64,000 bases of DNA from Pannonibacter tanglangensis (GCF_009915685.1 NZ_JAABLP010000003.1); one strand, 5' to 3'. Positions 23,850 to 34,687 are shown, numbered from the stretch's first letter. Numbers and translations: made by a program. The notes: generated by a model not told the origin, from the letters alone.

Positions 23850-24737
23850 TCAGAGCCGGCGGATTGCGGTCAGTGCGCCGTATTCCTTGGCCCCGATGCG
23901 GGCAAGCGCGGCGGCAAGGGGCTCCTGCGACACCGTCATGGTGAAGCCGTTGGCGTGGGTGAGCAGGTCCGGCGCGGACAGGACCCCGACATGGCCGCGC
24001 CAGAACAGGAGATCCCCCCGACGCAGGTCCTGCGGCAACGGGTCCCCTTCGCGGAAGCCCAGCGACGTGCCGGCCTCGGCCTCCTGCATGTCGCTGTCGC
24101 GCGGCAGGGCATGGCCGCCGAAGACCGCGGCGAGCTGCACCAGAGCAGAACAGTCGAGCCCCAGCGAGGAGCGTCCGCCCCAGAGATAGGGCGTGCCGAC
24201 GAGGCTTTCCGCCACCGCGACCCAGTCAGGCTCCACATGGCCGACCGGCACCAGATGACGGGCGACGACGAAAGACCCGTCCGGGAGGCGGGCGTAGGCA
24301 AGGCCGCGGGTCTCGGTGATCGCGCCGGCAGCGACCTGGACGCCGAGCGACAGGAGACCGAGCGGCGGCAGCTTCAGGTCCGGCCCCGGATAGCGGAAGG
24401 TCCTGAGCGCCCGGACCAGATGGGTCGCCTCCGGCGCGGCGGCGTCGAGCGGGGCGATGTCGTCGGACGACAACCAGCCGACATAGCCATCCGTGCGCAG
24501 CTGCCCCCAGGCCCAGCCTTCCATGGTGGTCTCGTAGACGTCGACGATCTCGCCGGCGAGGGCTTCCGTGTCGATGCCGCAGTCGGGACGCGGATCCCGG
24601 CGCAGCGGTGTCGTCGCCGCCGTGACGCGGAAGGGCTGGGGATCGACGAAGCGGGCGGCCTCGACCTCTCCGCGATAGCGCGTTGCAGCAAGGTCCGCGC
24701 GCACCGGATGGCGGCGGCGGTCAAGGGTCGCGGTCAT
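23850..24737 (-). CDS. NlpC/P60 (C40) peptidoglycan hydrolase with SH3-like domains
   Basis: A 295-residue protein. The first about 150 residues form one or two bacterial SH3-like modules (for example DVYETTMEGWAWGQLRTDGY). The C-terminal C40 peptidase has the catalytic cysteine in LDCSALVQLA, the histidine in RGHVGVLS and a third polar position in LLTHANGF. Members cut D-glutamyl-diaminopimelate bonds in peptidoglycan. I see no signal peptide, so export would need another route. It follows the MarR-like gene by 12 bases and lies downstream of the M17 peptidase gene; the peptidase/NlpC pair is frequent in Hyphomicrobiales (from memory) and may work on cell-wall peptides. Confidence 0.88.
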   Translation of the reverse strand: MTATLDRRRHPVRADLAATRYRGEVEAARFVDPQPFRVTAATTPLRRDPRPDCGIDTEALAGEIVDVYETTMEGWAWGQLRTDGYVGWLSSDDIAPLDAAAPEATHLVRALRTFRYPGPDLKLPPLGLLSLGVQVAAGAITETRGLAYARLPDGSFVVARHLVPVGHVEPDWVAVAESLVGTPYLWGGRSSLGLDCSALVQLAAVFGGHALPRDSDMQEAEAGTSLGFREGDPLPQDLRRGDLLFWRGHVGVLSAPDLLTHANGFTMTVSQEPLAAALARIGAKEYGALTAIRRL

Positions 24738-24749
24738 GTGCGGTCTCCT

Positions 24750-25100
24750 TCAGCGTGGCAGGGCGCGGGCCTTTTCAACCACGAGATCGCCCAGCGCGTC
24801 GAGATAGAGGGCGCCCTCGACGGTGCGGGTGATGATGACGTTGCGCTTGTCGGCCTCGTCGCGCTTGCGCGACAGCAGCCGCAGCCCTCCGAGCGTGTCG
24901 AGCGCGCGGGTGATGGCCGGCTTGGTGACGCCGAGGCGGGCGGCCAGCCCCCGCACCGTGTGCGGCGGCGGCTCGAGATAGACGGTGAGCAGGATGGTGA
25001 TCTGCCGGGCCGACAGATCCTGCTCCCCGTCCCGGACCAGGGCGAGGTTGACGTCATGCCAGAGCTTGAGCGCCTGCGAGGCGCGGATCTCCACCGCCAT
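24750..25100 (-). CDS. MarR-like winged-helix transcriptional regulator
   Basis: A 116-residue single-domain DNA-binding protein. The winged-helix core runs QDLSARQITILLTVYLEPP, then the recognition helix region VTKPAITRALDTLGGLRLL, followed by the wing KRDEADKRNVIIT, the typical MarR arrangement. It has a short dimerisation helix at each end. It is placed between an M17 peptidase and an NlpC/P60 hydrolase on one strand, with 12 bases to the latter, so it may control that unit, but no operator was identified and the ligand is unknown. Confidence 0.85.
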   Translation of the reverse strand: MAVEIRASQALKLWHDVNLALVRDGEQDLSARQITILLTVYLEPPPHTVRGLAARLGVTKPAITRALDTLGGLRLLSRKRDEADKRNVIITRTVEGALYLDALGDLVVEKARALPR

Positions 25101-25170
25101 GGACCTGGCGCGCTCCCGGATCGAGAATCGATACCGTCAAGTTGAGCATGAAATCGTTTCGGCCGCGTTA

Positions 25171-26589
<1,419 letters not shown>

Positions 26590-26821
26590 GGGAACGCTCC
26601 TCGGGCGTCAGGGGGTGGGACACCAGAGGTAATCCCCTGCCCGCCGGTTTGCAATCCACCGGGGCAGGGCCATGGGGCGAGGCGACCGGGCCGTCGCGCG
26701 GGCCGGCCCGCTGCCGTTTCGCAAACTGCAGCGAATTAACAAAGCATTAGGGTTAACGAGTTATTGCTTCGGCAAGGGATGCGCCCGCGCATCCGACCAG
26801 GAGCCGTCTCAGGAGCCCGAC

Positions 26822-27649
26822 ATGTCCAACCGCGCCGCGAACCATCGGGGCCGATCGCACCGGATCCTCACCCTCGCTGCCGTGGCGGTGGCCGTGACGC
26901 TGGCCGGCGGCTGTGCCAAGTCACCGCGTGGCACCACCGGGACCCATGCGGCGCCCGACGTCAATTATGTCGCCCCCGGCTCGTCGCAGGCCCGCGCGGA
27001 GGTCGAGCGCTGGGGCAGCGCCTACCAGTCGAACCCGTCCGACCGTGACGCTGCCGTCGGCTACGCCAACGCGCTGCGGCGCAACGGCCAGCTGGAGCAG
27101 GCCACTGCCGTGCTGCGCCAGTTCATCATCAAGAACGGCAACGACCGCGAGGTCTCGTCTGCCTATGGCAAGCTGCTGGCCATGAACGGCAACTTCCCCG
27201 AGGCGCTGAACGTGCTGCAGGACGCGCAGAACCCGGCCCAGCCGGACTGGCGGCTGATGTCGGCGGAAGCGGCGGTGCATGACCAGATGGGCAACCACGA
27301 CCGGGCGCGGCAGCTCTATGCGCAGGCCCTCAAGATCGCGCCGGACGAGCCGACGATCCTGAACAACATGGGCCTGTCCTATCTGCTGTCGGCGCAGCTG
27401 CCCGAAGCGGAATACACGTTGCGTCGTGCCGCCCAGAGCCCGCGTGCCGACAGCCGCCTCCGCCAGAACCTGTCGCTCGCGCTCGCGCTGCAGGGCAAAT
27501 TCGCCGAAGCGGAACAGGTGGCGATGACGGAGCTGGATCCGGAGCAGGCCTCGGCCAACATCGCCTATGTGAAGGCCATGCTGGCCGCAAGCCGGCAGCA
27601 GGGTCAGCAGAGCCAGACCAGCACGGCCCAGCCGCCGCGTCGCGGCTGA
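26822..27649 (+). CDS. tadD: Tetratricopeptide-repeat pilus assembly lipoprotein TadD
   Basis: A 275-residue TPR protein. A hydrophobic leader ILTLAAVAVAVTLAGGCAKS ends in a lipobox-like AGGC, suggesting lipidation; several TPR motifs follow from about residue 60 (for example DAAVGYANALRRNGQLEQAT and ALKIAPDEPTILNNMGLSYL). TadD-type proteins support outer-membrane secretin assembly in Tad pili. The ATG at 26822 is chosen because the leader starts about 15 residues later; a long upstream in-frame extension has no signal. It faces the rest of the tad cluster and converges on tadC, with a hairpin in between. Confidence 0.87.
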   Translation: MSNRAANHRGRSHRILTLAAVAVAVTLAGGCAKSPRGTTGTHAAPDVNYVAPGSSQARAEVERWGSAYQSNPSDRDAAVGYANALRRNGQLEQATAVLRQFIIKNGNDREVSSAYGKLLAMNGNFPEALNVLQDAQNPAQPDWRLMSAEAAVHDQMGNHDRARQLYAQALKIAPDEPTILNNMGLSYLLSAQLPEAEYTLRRAAQSPRADSRLRQNLSLALALQGKFAEAEQVAMTELDPEQASANIAYVKAMLAASRQQGQQSQTSTAQPPRRG

Positions 27650-27672
27650 GACCTGACACGGCCGTGGCCGGG

Positions 27673-27691
27673 GGCCGCCTACATGGCGGCC
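27673..27691. other. Hairpin containing the tadC stop codon, between convergent tadD and tadC
   Basis: Perfect 7-bp arms GGCCGCC (27673-27679) and GGCGGCC (27685-27691) around a 5-nt loop. The tadC TAG stop (27679-27681 on the minus strand) lies across the loop and arm. It is 24 bases after the tadD stop and could act on both transcripts; there is no T run. Confidence 0.6.
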
Positions 27692-28656
27692 ATGACCTTG
27701 ATCGCGGCCGGACCGAGCACGATGCAGAAGATCACCGGCAGGAAGAACAGGATCATCGGCACGGTCAGCTTGGGCGGCAGGGCGGCTGCCTTCTTCTCGG
27801 CTTCCTGCATGCGCTGCTCGCGGATGTCGTCGGACATGACGCGCAGGGCGTGACCGATGGGCGTGCCGTAGCGCTCGGCCTGGACGAGCGCCATGGTCAC
27901 GTTCTTCACGCTGTCGACGCCGGTGCGCTTGGCGAAGTTCAGGTAGGCCTGACGCCGCTCCTGCAGATAGGACAGCTCCGCATTGGTCAGCGTCAGTTCC
28001 TCGGCAAGCGGAACCGACTGGATGCCGATCTCGTCGGCAACCTTGCGGAAGGCAACCTCGATGGACATGCCGGATTCAACGCAGATGAGCATCAGGTCGA
28101 GGGCATCCGGCCAGGCCCGGCGGATCGACTGCTGCCGCTTGGCGATGAGGTTCTGCAGATAGATGTTCGGCGCGAAGACACCGATGCCGCCGACGAACAG
28201 GGCGATGGACACCTTGGTGATGCCTGGCATGTCGGCGGGCATGATGGCGAAGGAATAGAACAGCGCGAAGGCAAACAGGACGATCGGCGCCACGACACGC
28301 GCGAAGAGGAAGGTGTAGAGCGGCCCGACGCCGCGGAAGCCCGCCATGCGCAGCTTGTCCTGCGTCTTCTCGTCAGCCAGCGCGGTCTTCAGGTTCAGCC
28401 GGTCCACCACGCTCTTGACGTGCTGCTTGGGCTGATTGCGCAAGGCGGTGCGGCTGTCCTGCCCCTTTTCGGTGGCCATGCGTGCACGCTCGCGGGCGCG
28501 CAGCTTCTCGCGCTCCAGCGCCACCGACTTCATGCGCGCCTTGAGGCCGTCGCGCTCGAACATCGGCATGACGAGGGTGAAGAGCGTGCCGGCCACGGCC
28601 ACGAGGGTGAGCGCGGCGATGGCCAGCTGGCTGTCGCTGAGAGCGGCGAAATCCAT
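27679..28656 (-). CDS. tadC: Tad pilus platform protein TadC (T2SS-F domain)
   Basis: Inner-membrane platform protein of the tight-adherence pilus. The 325 residues contain membrane segments near the N-terminus, mid-protein (VVAPIVLFAFALFYSFAIM) and at the C-terminus (PMILFFLPVIFCIVLGPAAI), flanking a cytoplasmic T2SS-F domain with DALDLMLICVESGMSIEVAF and the family-typical LAEELTLTNAELSYLQERR. It is paired with TadB, 13 bases upstream, with which it should form the platform acted on by the CpaF ATPase. Its stop codon is inside a hairpin. Confidence 0.95.
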   Translation of the reverse strand: MDFAALSDSQLAIAALTLVAVAGTLFTLVMPMFERDGLKARMKSVALEREKLRARERARMATEKGQDSRTALRNQPKQHVKSVVDRLNLKTALADEKTQDKLRMAGFRGVGPLYTFLFARVVAPIVLFAFALFYSFAIMPADMPGITKVSIALFVGGIGVFAPNIYLQNLIAKRQQSIRRAWPDALDLMLICVESGMSIEVAFRKVADEIGIQSVPLAEELTLTNAELSYLQERRQAYLNFAKRTGVDSVKNVTMALVQAERYGTPIGHALRVMSDDIREQRMQEAEKKAAALPPKLTVPMILFFLPVIFCIVLGPAAIKVMAAM

Positions 28657-28669
28657 GTGCTTGCCTTTC

Positions 28670-29689
28670 TCAGAAGTCGAAATTGACCATCTTGCGCATG
28701 ACCATCACGCCAATGAACATCCAGAACAGCGAGACGGCGAGAATGTAGTTGCCGACGGTTTCGGTGAAGAGCACGCCGATGTAGTCCGGGGCGACCATGA
28801 ACAGCAGGCCGGTCATGATGAACGGCAGGGCACCGATGATCATGGCCGAGGACTTGGCCTCGGTGCTGAGCGCCTTGATCTTGCCCTTCATCGACTTGCG
28901 CGACCGCAGCACCTTGGACAGGTTGCCGAGCGCCTCGGCCAGGCCGCCACCGGCCTGCTGCTGGATGGCAATCACGATGGCGAAGAAGTTCGCCTCCGGC
29001 AGCGGAATGCGGTCCGGCAGGCGACCGACGGCCTCCGACAGGGTGATCCCCATCATCTGCGCCTCGACGATCTTGCGGAACTCGCTGCCGACCGGATCGC
29101 GCACCTCGGCCGCCACGACCTTGATGCAGTCCCCGACAGGCAGGCCGGACTTCACGCCGCGGACGATGATGTCGACGGCATTCGGCAGCTCGTTGAGGAA
29201 GGCGTCGAAGCGCTTCTTGCGGCGGTGACCGAGATACCAGCGCGGGAAGCCGAAGGCGCCGACGAAGGCGAAGGCAAGCGACCCGAGCATCGACGCGGTG
29301 ATGACAAGGCCGAGGACGAAGAACACGACCGCGCTGGCCACGCTGAAATAGATGAAGTGCTTGCGTTCCCAGTTCAGGCCCGCCTGCTCGATGCGGGCGT
29401 TGAGGCTGAGCTTGCTGACCTGCTTTGCCCGCGCCTTCTGCTTGTCTTCCAGCTCCTTGAGCTGATCCTGCACGGACTTGCGCCGCCGGTCGGCGTCGCG
29501 GCCCGGGCGGCGGTCGGCCGCCGTGGCAGGGCGGGCGGAGATCTGGCCCAGCCGCTCGTCCCGCTTCTTCGATCCCGACAGGATCGGCTCGAACAGCGCG
29601 TAGATGATGCCGCCGATGCTGAGCGCGACGAGGGCGGCAACGGCGAAGGTGGTGACACCCGGGGTGAGGAAGGACTGCAGGAGATCCAT
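28670..29689 (-). CDS. tadB: Tad pilus platform protein TadB (T2SS-F domain)
   Basis: Partner of TadC in the pilus inner-membrane platform. The 339 residues start with a membrane helix (TFAVAALVALSIGGIIYALF), a basic linker, two central helices and the T2SS-F domain with the typical ELPNAVDIIVRGVKSGLPVG segment and QQQAGGGLAEALGNLSKVLR, ending in two more helices. The start codon overlaps the cpaF stop by one base (TGATG), a strong sign of translational coupling with the ATPase. Confidence 0.95.
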   Translation of the reverse strand: MDLLQSFLTPGVTTFAVAALVALSIGGIIYALFEPILSGSKKRDERLGQISARPATAADRRPGRDADRRRKSVQDQLKELEDKQKARAKQVSKLSLNARIEQAGLNWERKHFIYFSVASAVVFFVLGLVITASMLGSLAFAFVGAFGFPRWYLGHRRKKRFDAFLNELPNAVDIIVRGVKSGLPVGDCIKVVAAEVRDPVGSEFRKIVEAQMMGITLSEAVGRLPDRIPLPEANFFAIVIAIQQQAGGGLAEALGNLSKVLRSRKSMKGKIKALSTEAKSSAMIIGALPFIMTGLLFMVAPDYIGVLFTETVGNYILAVSLFWMFIGVMVMRKMVNFDF

Positions 29690-31185
29690 CAGACGGGCTC
29701 CACCGCTTCGGCGGCATCGAGGGCGGCTGCCAGGCGCTTCTCCTCGCCATAGTAGCGGGCGCGGTCCCAGAAGCGCGGCCGGCCGATGCCGGTCGAGCGG
29801 TGGCGGCCGATGATCTTGCCGTTCGCGTCCTCACCGATGATGTCGTAGAGGAACAGGTCCTGGGTGATGATCACATCCCCTTCCATGCCCATCACCTCGG
29901 TGATGTGGGTGATGCGGCGCGACCCGTCGCGCAGGCGCGCCGCCTGGACGATGACGTCGATGGAGGAGCAGATCATCTCGCGCAGCGTCTTCGACGGCAG
30001 CGAGAACCCGCCCATGGTGATCATCGATTCCACACGCGAGAGCGCCTCGCGCGGGGAGTTGGCGTGCAGGGTGCCCATGGAGCCGTCGTGGCCGGTGTTC
30101 ATGGCCTGGAGGAGGTCGAAGGCCTCCGGGCCACGCACTTCACCGACGATGATGCGTTCGGGACGCATGCGCAGGCAGTTCTTGACCAGATCGCGCATGG
30201 TGATCTCGCCTTCGCCCTCGAGATTGGGCGGGCGGGTTTCCAGACGCACCACATGCGGCTGCTGCAGCTGCAGTTCGGCCGAATCCTCGCAGGTGATGAT
30301 GCGCTCGGTCGTGTCGATGTAGGCGGTCAGGCAGTTGAGCAGTGTCGTCTTGCCCGAGCCGGTGCCGCCCGACACGAGCACGTTGCAGCGCGAGCGGCCG
30401 ATGATCTGCAGGACCGTTGCGCCTTCCGGCGTGATCGAGCCGAAGCGGACAAGCTGGTCGAGGGTCAGCTTGTCCTTCTTGAACTTGCGGATGGTCAGCG
30501 CCGGACCGTCGATGGCCAGCGGCGGCGCGATGACGTTGACGCGCGAACCGTCGGGCAGGCGCGCGTCGCAGATCGGCGAGCTTTCATCGACGCGGCGGCC
30601 GACCTGGCTGACAATGCGCTGGCAGATGTTCATCAGCTGCGCGTTGTCGCGGAAGGCGATGCCGGTCTTCTGCATCTTGCCTTCGGTTTCGATGTAGACC
30701 GTGTGGGCGCCGTTGACCATGATGTCGGCGATGTCGTCGCGCGCGAGCAGCGGCTCGAGCGGACCATAGCCCAGCACGTCGTTGCAGATGTCCTCGAGCA
30801 GGTCCTCCTGCTCGGCGATGGACATGACGACATTCTTCAGCGCGATGATGTCGTTGACGACATCACGGATCTCGTCACGGGCATCCTCCGGCCCGAGACG
30901 GCTCAGCTGCGACAGGTCGATCGCCTCGACGAGGGCGTTAAAGATCGAGGCCTTGGTGTCGTAGTATTCCTGCGAGCGCCGGCGAACCGGCTCCTCTTCC
31001 TTCTTCGGCGGCGGAGGCGGCGGGGGCGGCGTGGCGGCCTTGACCTGGGCCGGCTCCGGCTGGGCGGCGGTCTGGCGCATGTCGGCGACAAGCTGGGCGG
31101 CCACGTCACGCTGAGGCGCAGCCGCCGGCGCGGGGCGCGCACCGGGCACCGGTCCTGTCGTCGTGGTTCCGCGTCTGCCGAACAT
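29689..31185 (-). CDS. cpaF: Tad pilus secretion ATPase CpaF (TadA)
   Basis: Bifunctional type II/IV secretion ATPase that powers Flp pilus extension and retraction. The ATG at 31185 (MFGRRGTTTTG) follows a GGTGGAAG ribosome site; a GTG nine bases earlier is less likely. The 498 residues have a Pro-rich N-terminal tail (residues about 50-65), then the ATPase: Walker A GGTGSGKTT near residue 275, an Asp-box region TTERIITCEDSAELQLQQPH, Walker B IVGEVRGPEAFDLLQAMNTG, and the His-box segment GHDGSMGTLHANSPREALSR. It sits 29 bases after cpaE and overlaps tadB by one base. Confidence 0.96.
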   Translation of the reverse strand: MFGRRGTTTTGPVPGARPAPAAAPQRDVAAQLVADMRQTAAQPEPAQVKAATPPPPPPPPKKEEEPVRRRSQEYYDTKASIFNALVEAIDLSQLSRLGPEDARDEIRDVVNDIIALKNVVMSIAEQEDLLEDICNDVLGYGPLEPLLARDDIADIMVNGAHTVYIETEGKMQKTGIAFRDNAQLMNICQRIVSQVGRRVDESSPICDARLPDGSRVNVIAPPLAIDGPALTIRKFKKDKLTLDQLVRFGSITPEGATVLQIIGRSRCNVLVSGGTGSGKTTLLNCLTAYIDTTERIITCEDSAELQLQQPHVVRLETRPPNLEGEGEITMRDLVKNCLRMRPERIIVGEVRGPEAFDLLQAMNTGHDGSMGTLHANSPREALSRVESMITMGGFSLPSKTLREMICSSIDVIVQAARLRDGSRRITHITEVMGMEGDVIITQDLFLYDIIGEDANGKIIGRHRSTGIGRPRFWDRARYYGEEKRLAAALDAAEAVEPV

Positions 31186-31208
31186 GGCTTCCACCGTTTC
31201 CCTTCAGC

Positions 31209-31223
31209 GGCGCCTCAGGCGCC
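31209..31223 (-). other. Hairpin enclosing the cpaE stop codon
   Basis: On the transcribed strand GGCGCC-TGA-GGCGCC, with the TGA stop of cpaE as the 3-nt loop. Each arm is itself a palindrome. It lies directly before cpaF, 24 bases from that start, and has no T run, so it is not expected to block the operon fully. Confidence 0.55.
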
Positions 31224-32510
31224 CTTGCCCTTGCGCAGCAGGCCCATCAGCGCGCCGAGGGGCGAGCGACGCCCCTTGCGCACATCGGACTTGCCCGAAA
31301 CAACCTGCGCCACGTGGTTCAACAATTCGTTTACCGCGTGCCGGCCATCCAGCTCCGCGATCATCTGGCCGTTGTTGGCCGCCGTGCCGAACAGGTGCGG
31401 ATCGAAGGGGATCGACGCCAGCACCGGCAGGGTGAGGGCCTTGGCGAACTCGTCCGGCTTGATCTCCGGCCGCTTCGGCATGCCGACGCGGTTGAGGACC
31501 AGATGCGGCGCGTGGTCGTTGGGCCGGAGCTGGCGCAGGGTGTCGGCGAGATTCTTGGCATTGCGCAGGTTCGCCAGATCCGGCTCGGCCACCATCACCA
31601 CCTCGTCAGCCGTCAGCAGCAGGTGGCGGACCCAGCCGTTCCACGCATGCGGCAGGTCGAGCACGATGGAGGGCGTGCCCTGCCGCATGACGTCGACGAG
31701 CTGGTCGAAGGAATTGTCGGTGTAGTCGTAGGTGCGCTCCAGCGAGGCCGGAGCGGCGAGCAGGCTCAGATGCTCCGAGCAGCGCGACAGGATGCGGTCC
31801 AGGAAGGTCTCGTCGAGACGCTCCGGCGCGGAGACGGCCTCGAAAACGCCCTGCAGCGGATCCTGGTTGTAATCCAGTCCGGCCGTTCCGAACGGCAGGT
31901 CGAGATCGGCGAGCACCACCTCGTTCTGGTAGGCGCGGGCAATGCCGAAGGCGACATTGTGGGCGATGGTGGAGGCCCCTGCCCCGCCCTTGACGCCGAA
32001 GAAGGCGATGGTGCGCCCGAGCGGCTCGGCCTGCGGATTGCCGTAGAGCGCGCCGATGGCTCCGATCACCTGCAGGATGGAGACCGGAGCGACCAGATAT
32101 TCGCTGACGCCGCGCGAGATCAGCTCGCGGTAAAGCGAGACGTCGTTGACGCGGCCGATGACGATCACCTTCGTGCCGGAATCGCAGTATTCGGCGAGAC
32201 GGTCGAGATCGGGAATGAGCGAGCCGACCGAGGCACCGGCCTCGAGGATGATGAGGTTCGGCGTCGGGGCCTGGGAGTAGAACTCGATGGCGCCGGGGAT
32301 GCCGCCCATGTGCACCTTCACATGCGCCTTGGTCATCCGGCGGTCCTCGCCGGCGGCCTCGATCATGCGCGCGGTGTCGGCGTCCATGCAGAAGGCCTGG
32401 ACGGAAATGCGCGGCACCGGGCGCACATCATGGCTCTGGTAGCTCACCGGCGTGTCGGCCGGCAGGTCCTCGACGTCGTCGGCCAGTCTCTCGCTGAGGG
32501 CGCTGCTCAT
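31215..32510 (-). CDS. cpaE: Pilus assembly protein CpaE (TadZ), MinD/ParA-like ATPase
   Basis: Localises the Tad machinery, usually to a cell pole. From the ATG at 32510 the 431-residue protein has a pseudo-receiver domain (about 30-160, with TPNLIILEAGASVGSLIPDL and VIVIGRVNDVSLYRELISRG) and a MinD-like ATPase domain starting IAFFGVKGGAGASTIAHN. The Walker A keeps the signature lysine of KGG but reads GAST where canonical MinD has GKT(S)T, a known feature of CpaE proteins. Other motifs are VVLADLDLPFGTAGLDYN and the switch IVLDLPHAWNGW. Its last codons lie in a small hairpin. Confidence 0.94.
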   Translation of the reverse strand: MSSALSERLADDVEDLPADTPVSYQSHDVRPVPRISVQAFCMDADTARMIEAAGEDRRMTKAHVKVHMGGIPGAIEFYSQAPTPNLIILEAGASVGSLIPDLDRLAEYCDSGTKVIVIGRVNDVSLYRELISRGVSEYLVAPVSILQVIGAIGALYGNPQAEPLGRTIAFFGVKGGAGASTIAHNVAFGIARAYQNEVVLADLDLPFGTAGLDYNQDPLQGVFEAVSAPERLDETFLDRILSRCSEHLSLLAAPASLERTYDYTDNSFDQLVDVMRQGTPSIVLDLPHAWNGWVRHLLLTADEVVMVAEPDLANLRNAKNLADTLRQLRPNDHAPHLVLNRVGMPKRPEIKPDEFAKALTLPVLASIPFDPHLFGTAANNGQMIAELDGRHAVNELLNHVAQVVSGKSDVRKGRRSPLGALMGLLRKGKGA

Positions 32511-32532
32511 TGGCCTGTCTCCCCGCTCGTCA

Positions 32533-33234
32533 TCAGTTGCCACCGCCCACGTTGCTGATCTGCGCGCCGACGCCTTCCTTGTATTCGGAGGCCGTGCGCT
32601 CGCCGTTGCGATACTTGGCAAAGACGACCGCGCGGCGGTTCTGGTCGGCGGCGCCCTGCGGACGCGGCCCGAGCAGGTCGGCCGGATTGGCGACCATCGC
32701 GGCGAGGTTGGACTGGGTGGCGCAGCCGAAATTGTAGTTGTCGACATTGGCGCCGATGCCGCCGCCGAGGTTGTCCGGCCAGTGGCCGCAGGTGCCGGCG
32801 CTCGCCTTCACGCGGCTGTAGCCGATGCGGATCGGCGCGGCAGCCGAGGGATCGCCGACCGGATAGGACGAGGTGGAGATGCTGCGGGCCGGCACGCCCC
32901 CCTTGGCAAGGGCGCTGCGGATCTGCGGCGCCAGCGCGTGACCGGCGGATTCCGTCGCGGCCCCGGACGGCACCAGGATCTCGACCGATCCGGCACCGGA
33001 GGCCCGCGCCTGGCTGCCGAAGGCGGCAATGCGGCTGGTGTAGTCGCGGCTCAGCTGGCGCGTGCCGGGCGCCACGGGCAGATCGAGCGTCTCGGGCTGC
33101 TCGGTGATCAGGATCGGGTGCCGCAGGCGATAGTCGGTGGTTGCCAGGGACGCGGCAGTCTGCTGGCTCTGGCAGCCGCCCAGAACGGCTGCCACGCCGG
33201 CGCTCAGGATCAGGGCCTTCATCGGGATGCGCAT
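32533..33234 (-). CDS. cpaD: Pilus assembly lipoprotein CpaD
   Basis: CpaD family outer-membrane-associated pilus protein, 233 residues from the ATG at 33234. A signal peptide (MKALILSAGVAAVLGGCQSQ) ends in lipobox LGGC. The mature region carries the family segments YRLRHPILITEQPETLDLPV and, near the C-terminus, FGCATQSNLAAMVANPADLL plus DQNRRAVVFAKYRNGE. CpaD is thought to help the CpaC secretin. It lies between cpaC (10 bases) and cpaE (22 bases) in one operon. Confidence 0.94.
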   Translation of the reverse strand: MRIPMKALILSAGVAAVLGGCQSQQTAASLATTDYRLRHPILITEQPETLDLPVAPGTRQLSRDYTSRIAAFGSQARASGAGSVEILVPSGAATESAGHALAPQIRSALAKGGVPARSISTSSYPVGDPSAAAPIRIGYSRVKASAGTCGHWPDNLGGGIGANVDNYNFGCATQSNLAAMVANPADLLGPRPQGAADQNRRAVVFAKYRNGERTASEYKEGVGAQISNVGGGN

Positions 33235-33244
33235 CGACCGCTCC

Positions 33245-34687
33245 TTACTCGTAAATGAAGCCAACCTGGCCGTGATAGGTGCCGCGCAGTCCCGGAGCGG
33301 CATAGACCTTGTTCAGGCGATTGAGGAACACCGTCTCGGCGTCATTGGCCGGCGCGAGGTTCTGGTCCGGACGGGCCACCTGGCTGGCCGCCACGGGCTG
33401 GACGACATAAGGCGTGACGAAGACCACCAGTTCGGTCTGCTGCCGCAGGAAGTCGCGGCTCTTGAACAGGGCGCCCAGGACGGGAAGCTGCATCAGCCCC
33501 GGAACGCCGCTGATGCTCTGCTTGTAGCTCTCGCGCAGCAGGCCGGCCATGACGAGCGTGCCGCCGGAGGGCAACTCCACGGTGGATTCGGCCCGGCGCA
33601 CCTTGATCGCGGGGATCACCAGCGAGCCGATGTTGACCGACCCTTCGTCGGACAGCTCGCTGACCTCGGTCTTGATGCGCAGGCTGATGTTGCCCTCGTT
33701 CAGCACCACGGGTGTGAAATCGAGGCCGACACCGAAGGACTTGAACTCCACGCCGATGGTGTCGTTGTCCTGGCTGACCGGGATCGGGAACTCGCCGCCT
33801 GCCAGGAAGCTGGCGTTCTCGCCGGAAATCGCGGTGAGCGTCGGTTCGGCCAGGGTGCGGATGACGCCGTCGCGCTGCAGCGCGCGGATCTGGGCGTTCA
33901 GGTTGGTGCCGCCGGCAAGAAAGCCGAGGCCGGTGGCCGACTGGACGAGAGAGCCCGAATTGACGGGAAACTGAGCCGGCGAATTGAACGCAGGCGTGAA
34001 GTTGCCGGCCGAAATGGCGCCGGACAGGGACACGCCGAGCTGCTTGATGATCGAACGCTCGACCTCGGCCACGGTGACCTTGAGCTGGATCTGGTCCTTG
34101 CCGGCCACGGTGATCAGGTTCAGCACGGACTGGTTGTCGTCCTGAGCCGCGCCGGCGGCGCCGCTGCTGCCGTCCGAGGCCTGGCGGGCGAAGCGGTTGG
34201 CAAGGTCCATGGCCCGCTGGGCGTCACCGGTGGAGGGCGCCGTGCCGGTCAGGACCAGGTTGCCGTTGATGGATTCCGCCCGGATGTCAGCCCCCGGCAG
34301 CATGCGGCGGAGGATGGCATTGAGATCCGAGGTGTCCGGCTCGACACGGACGCTGAAGCTTGCGATCTCCTGCCCCGTGGCGGCGAACAGGACGACGTTG
34401 GACTGGCCGAACTGGCGGCCGAGCAGGATGACGCGGTTGCGGCTGCGGACCACGCCATCGGCAATCTCGGGATTGGAAATGAGCACGTCGGCCACCGGCT
34501 CGGCGACCTCGAGCACCACGGACCGGCCCTTGCCGACCCGGAGCGACCGTTCGCCCGCCCGCTCGCCTGCGGCGATATAGACCGTCTTGGGGAAGTCTTC
34601 GGCACGGACCGGCTGCGGTGCCACGAGACAGGCGCCGAGCAGGGCGAATGCGGCAAGGGCCAGCGTGGAGACGCGCTTCAGAGCCAT
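33245..34687 (-). CDS. cpaC: Outer-membrane pilus secretin CpaC (RcpA)
   Basis: Secretin through which the Flp pilus crosses the outer membrane. From the ATG at 34687 the 480-residue precursor has a signal peptide (MALKRVSTLALAAFALLGAC..., ending near AQPVRAED-like residues 25-30), the pilus N domain (about 32-105; VEPVADVLISNPEIADGVV-like region, read here as EVAEPVADVLISNPEIADG), a BON domain (about 115-175) and the secretin beta domain with PVLGALFKSRDFLRQQTELV and FVTPYVVQP. A paralogous, stand-alone copy of the pilus N domain is encoded at 36896. Confidence 0.95.
   Translation of the reverse strand: MALKRVSTLALAAFALLGACLVAPQPVRAEDFPKTVYIAAGERAGERSLRVGKGRSVVLEVAEPVADVLISNPEIADGVVRSRNRVILLGRQFGQSNVVLFAATGQEIASFSVRVEPDTSDLNAILRRMLPGADIRAESINGNLVLTGTAPSTGDAQRAMDLANRFARQASDGSSGAAGAAQDDNQSVLNLITVAGKDQIQLKVTVAEVERSIIKQLGVSLSGAISAGNFTPAFNSPAQFPVNSGSLVQSATGLGFLAGGTNLNAQIRALQRDGVIRTLAEPTLTAISGENASFLAGGEFPIPVSQDNDTIGVEFKSFGVGLDFTPVVLNEGNISLRIKTEVSELSDEGSVNIGSLVIPAIKVRRAESTVELPSGGTLVMAGLLRESYKQSISGVPGLMQLPVLGALFKSRDFLRQQTELVVFVTPYVVQPVAASQVARPDQNLAPANDAETVFLNRLNKVYAAPGLRGTYHGQVGFIYE

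Noticed and set aside
31185..31194. GTG at 31194 as the cpaF start
   Set aside because: It would consume the likely ribosome-binding site; the ATG at 31185 is better placed.
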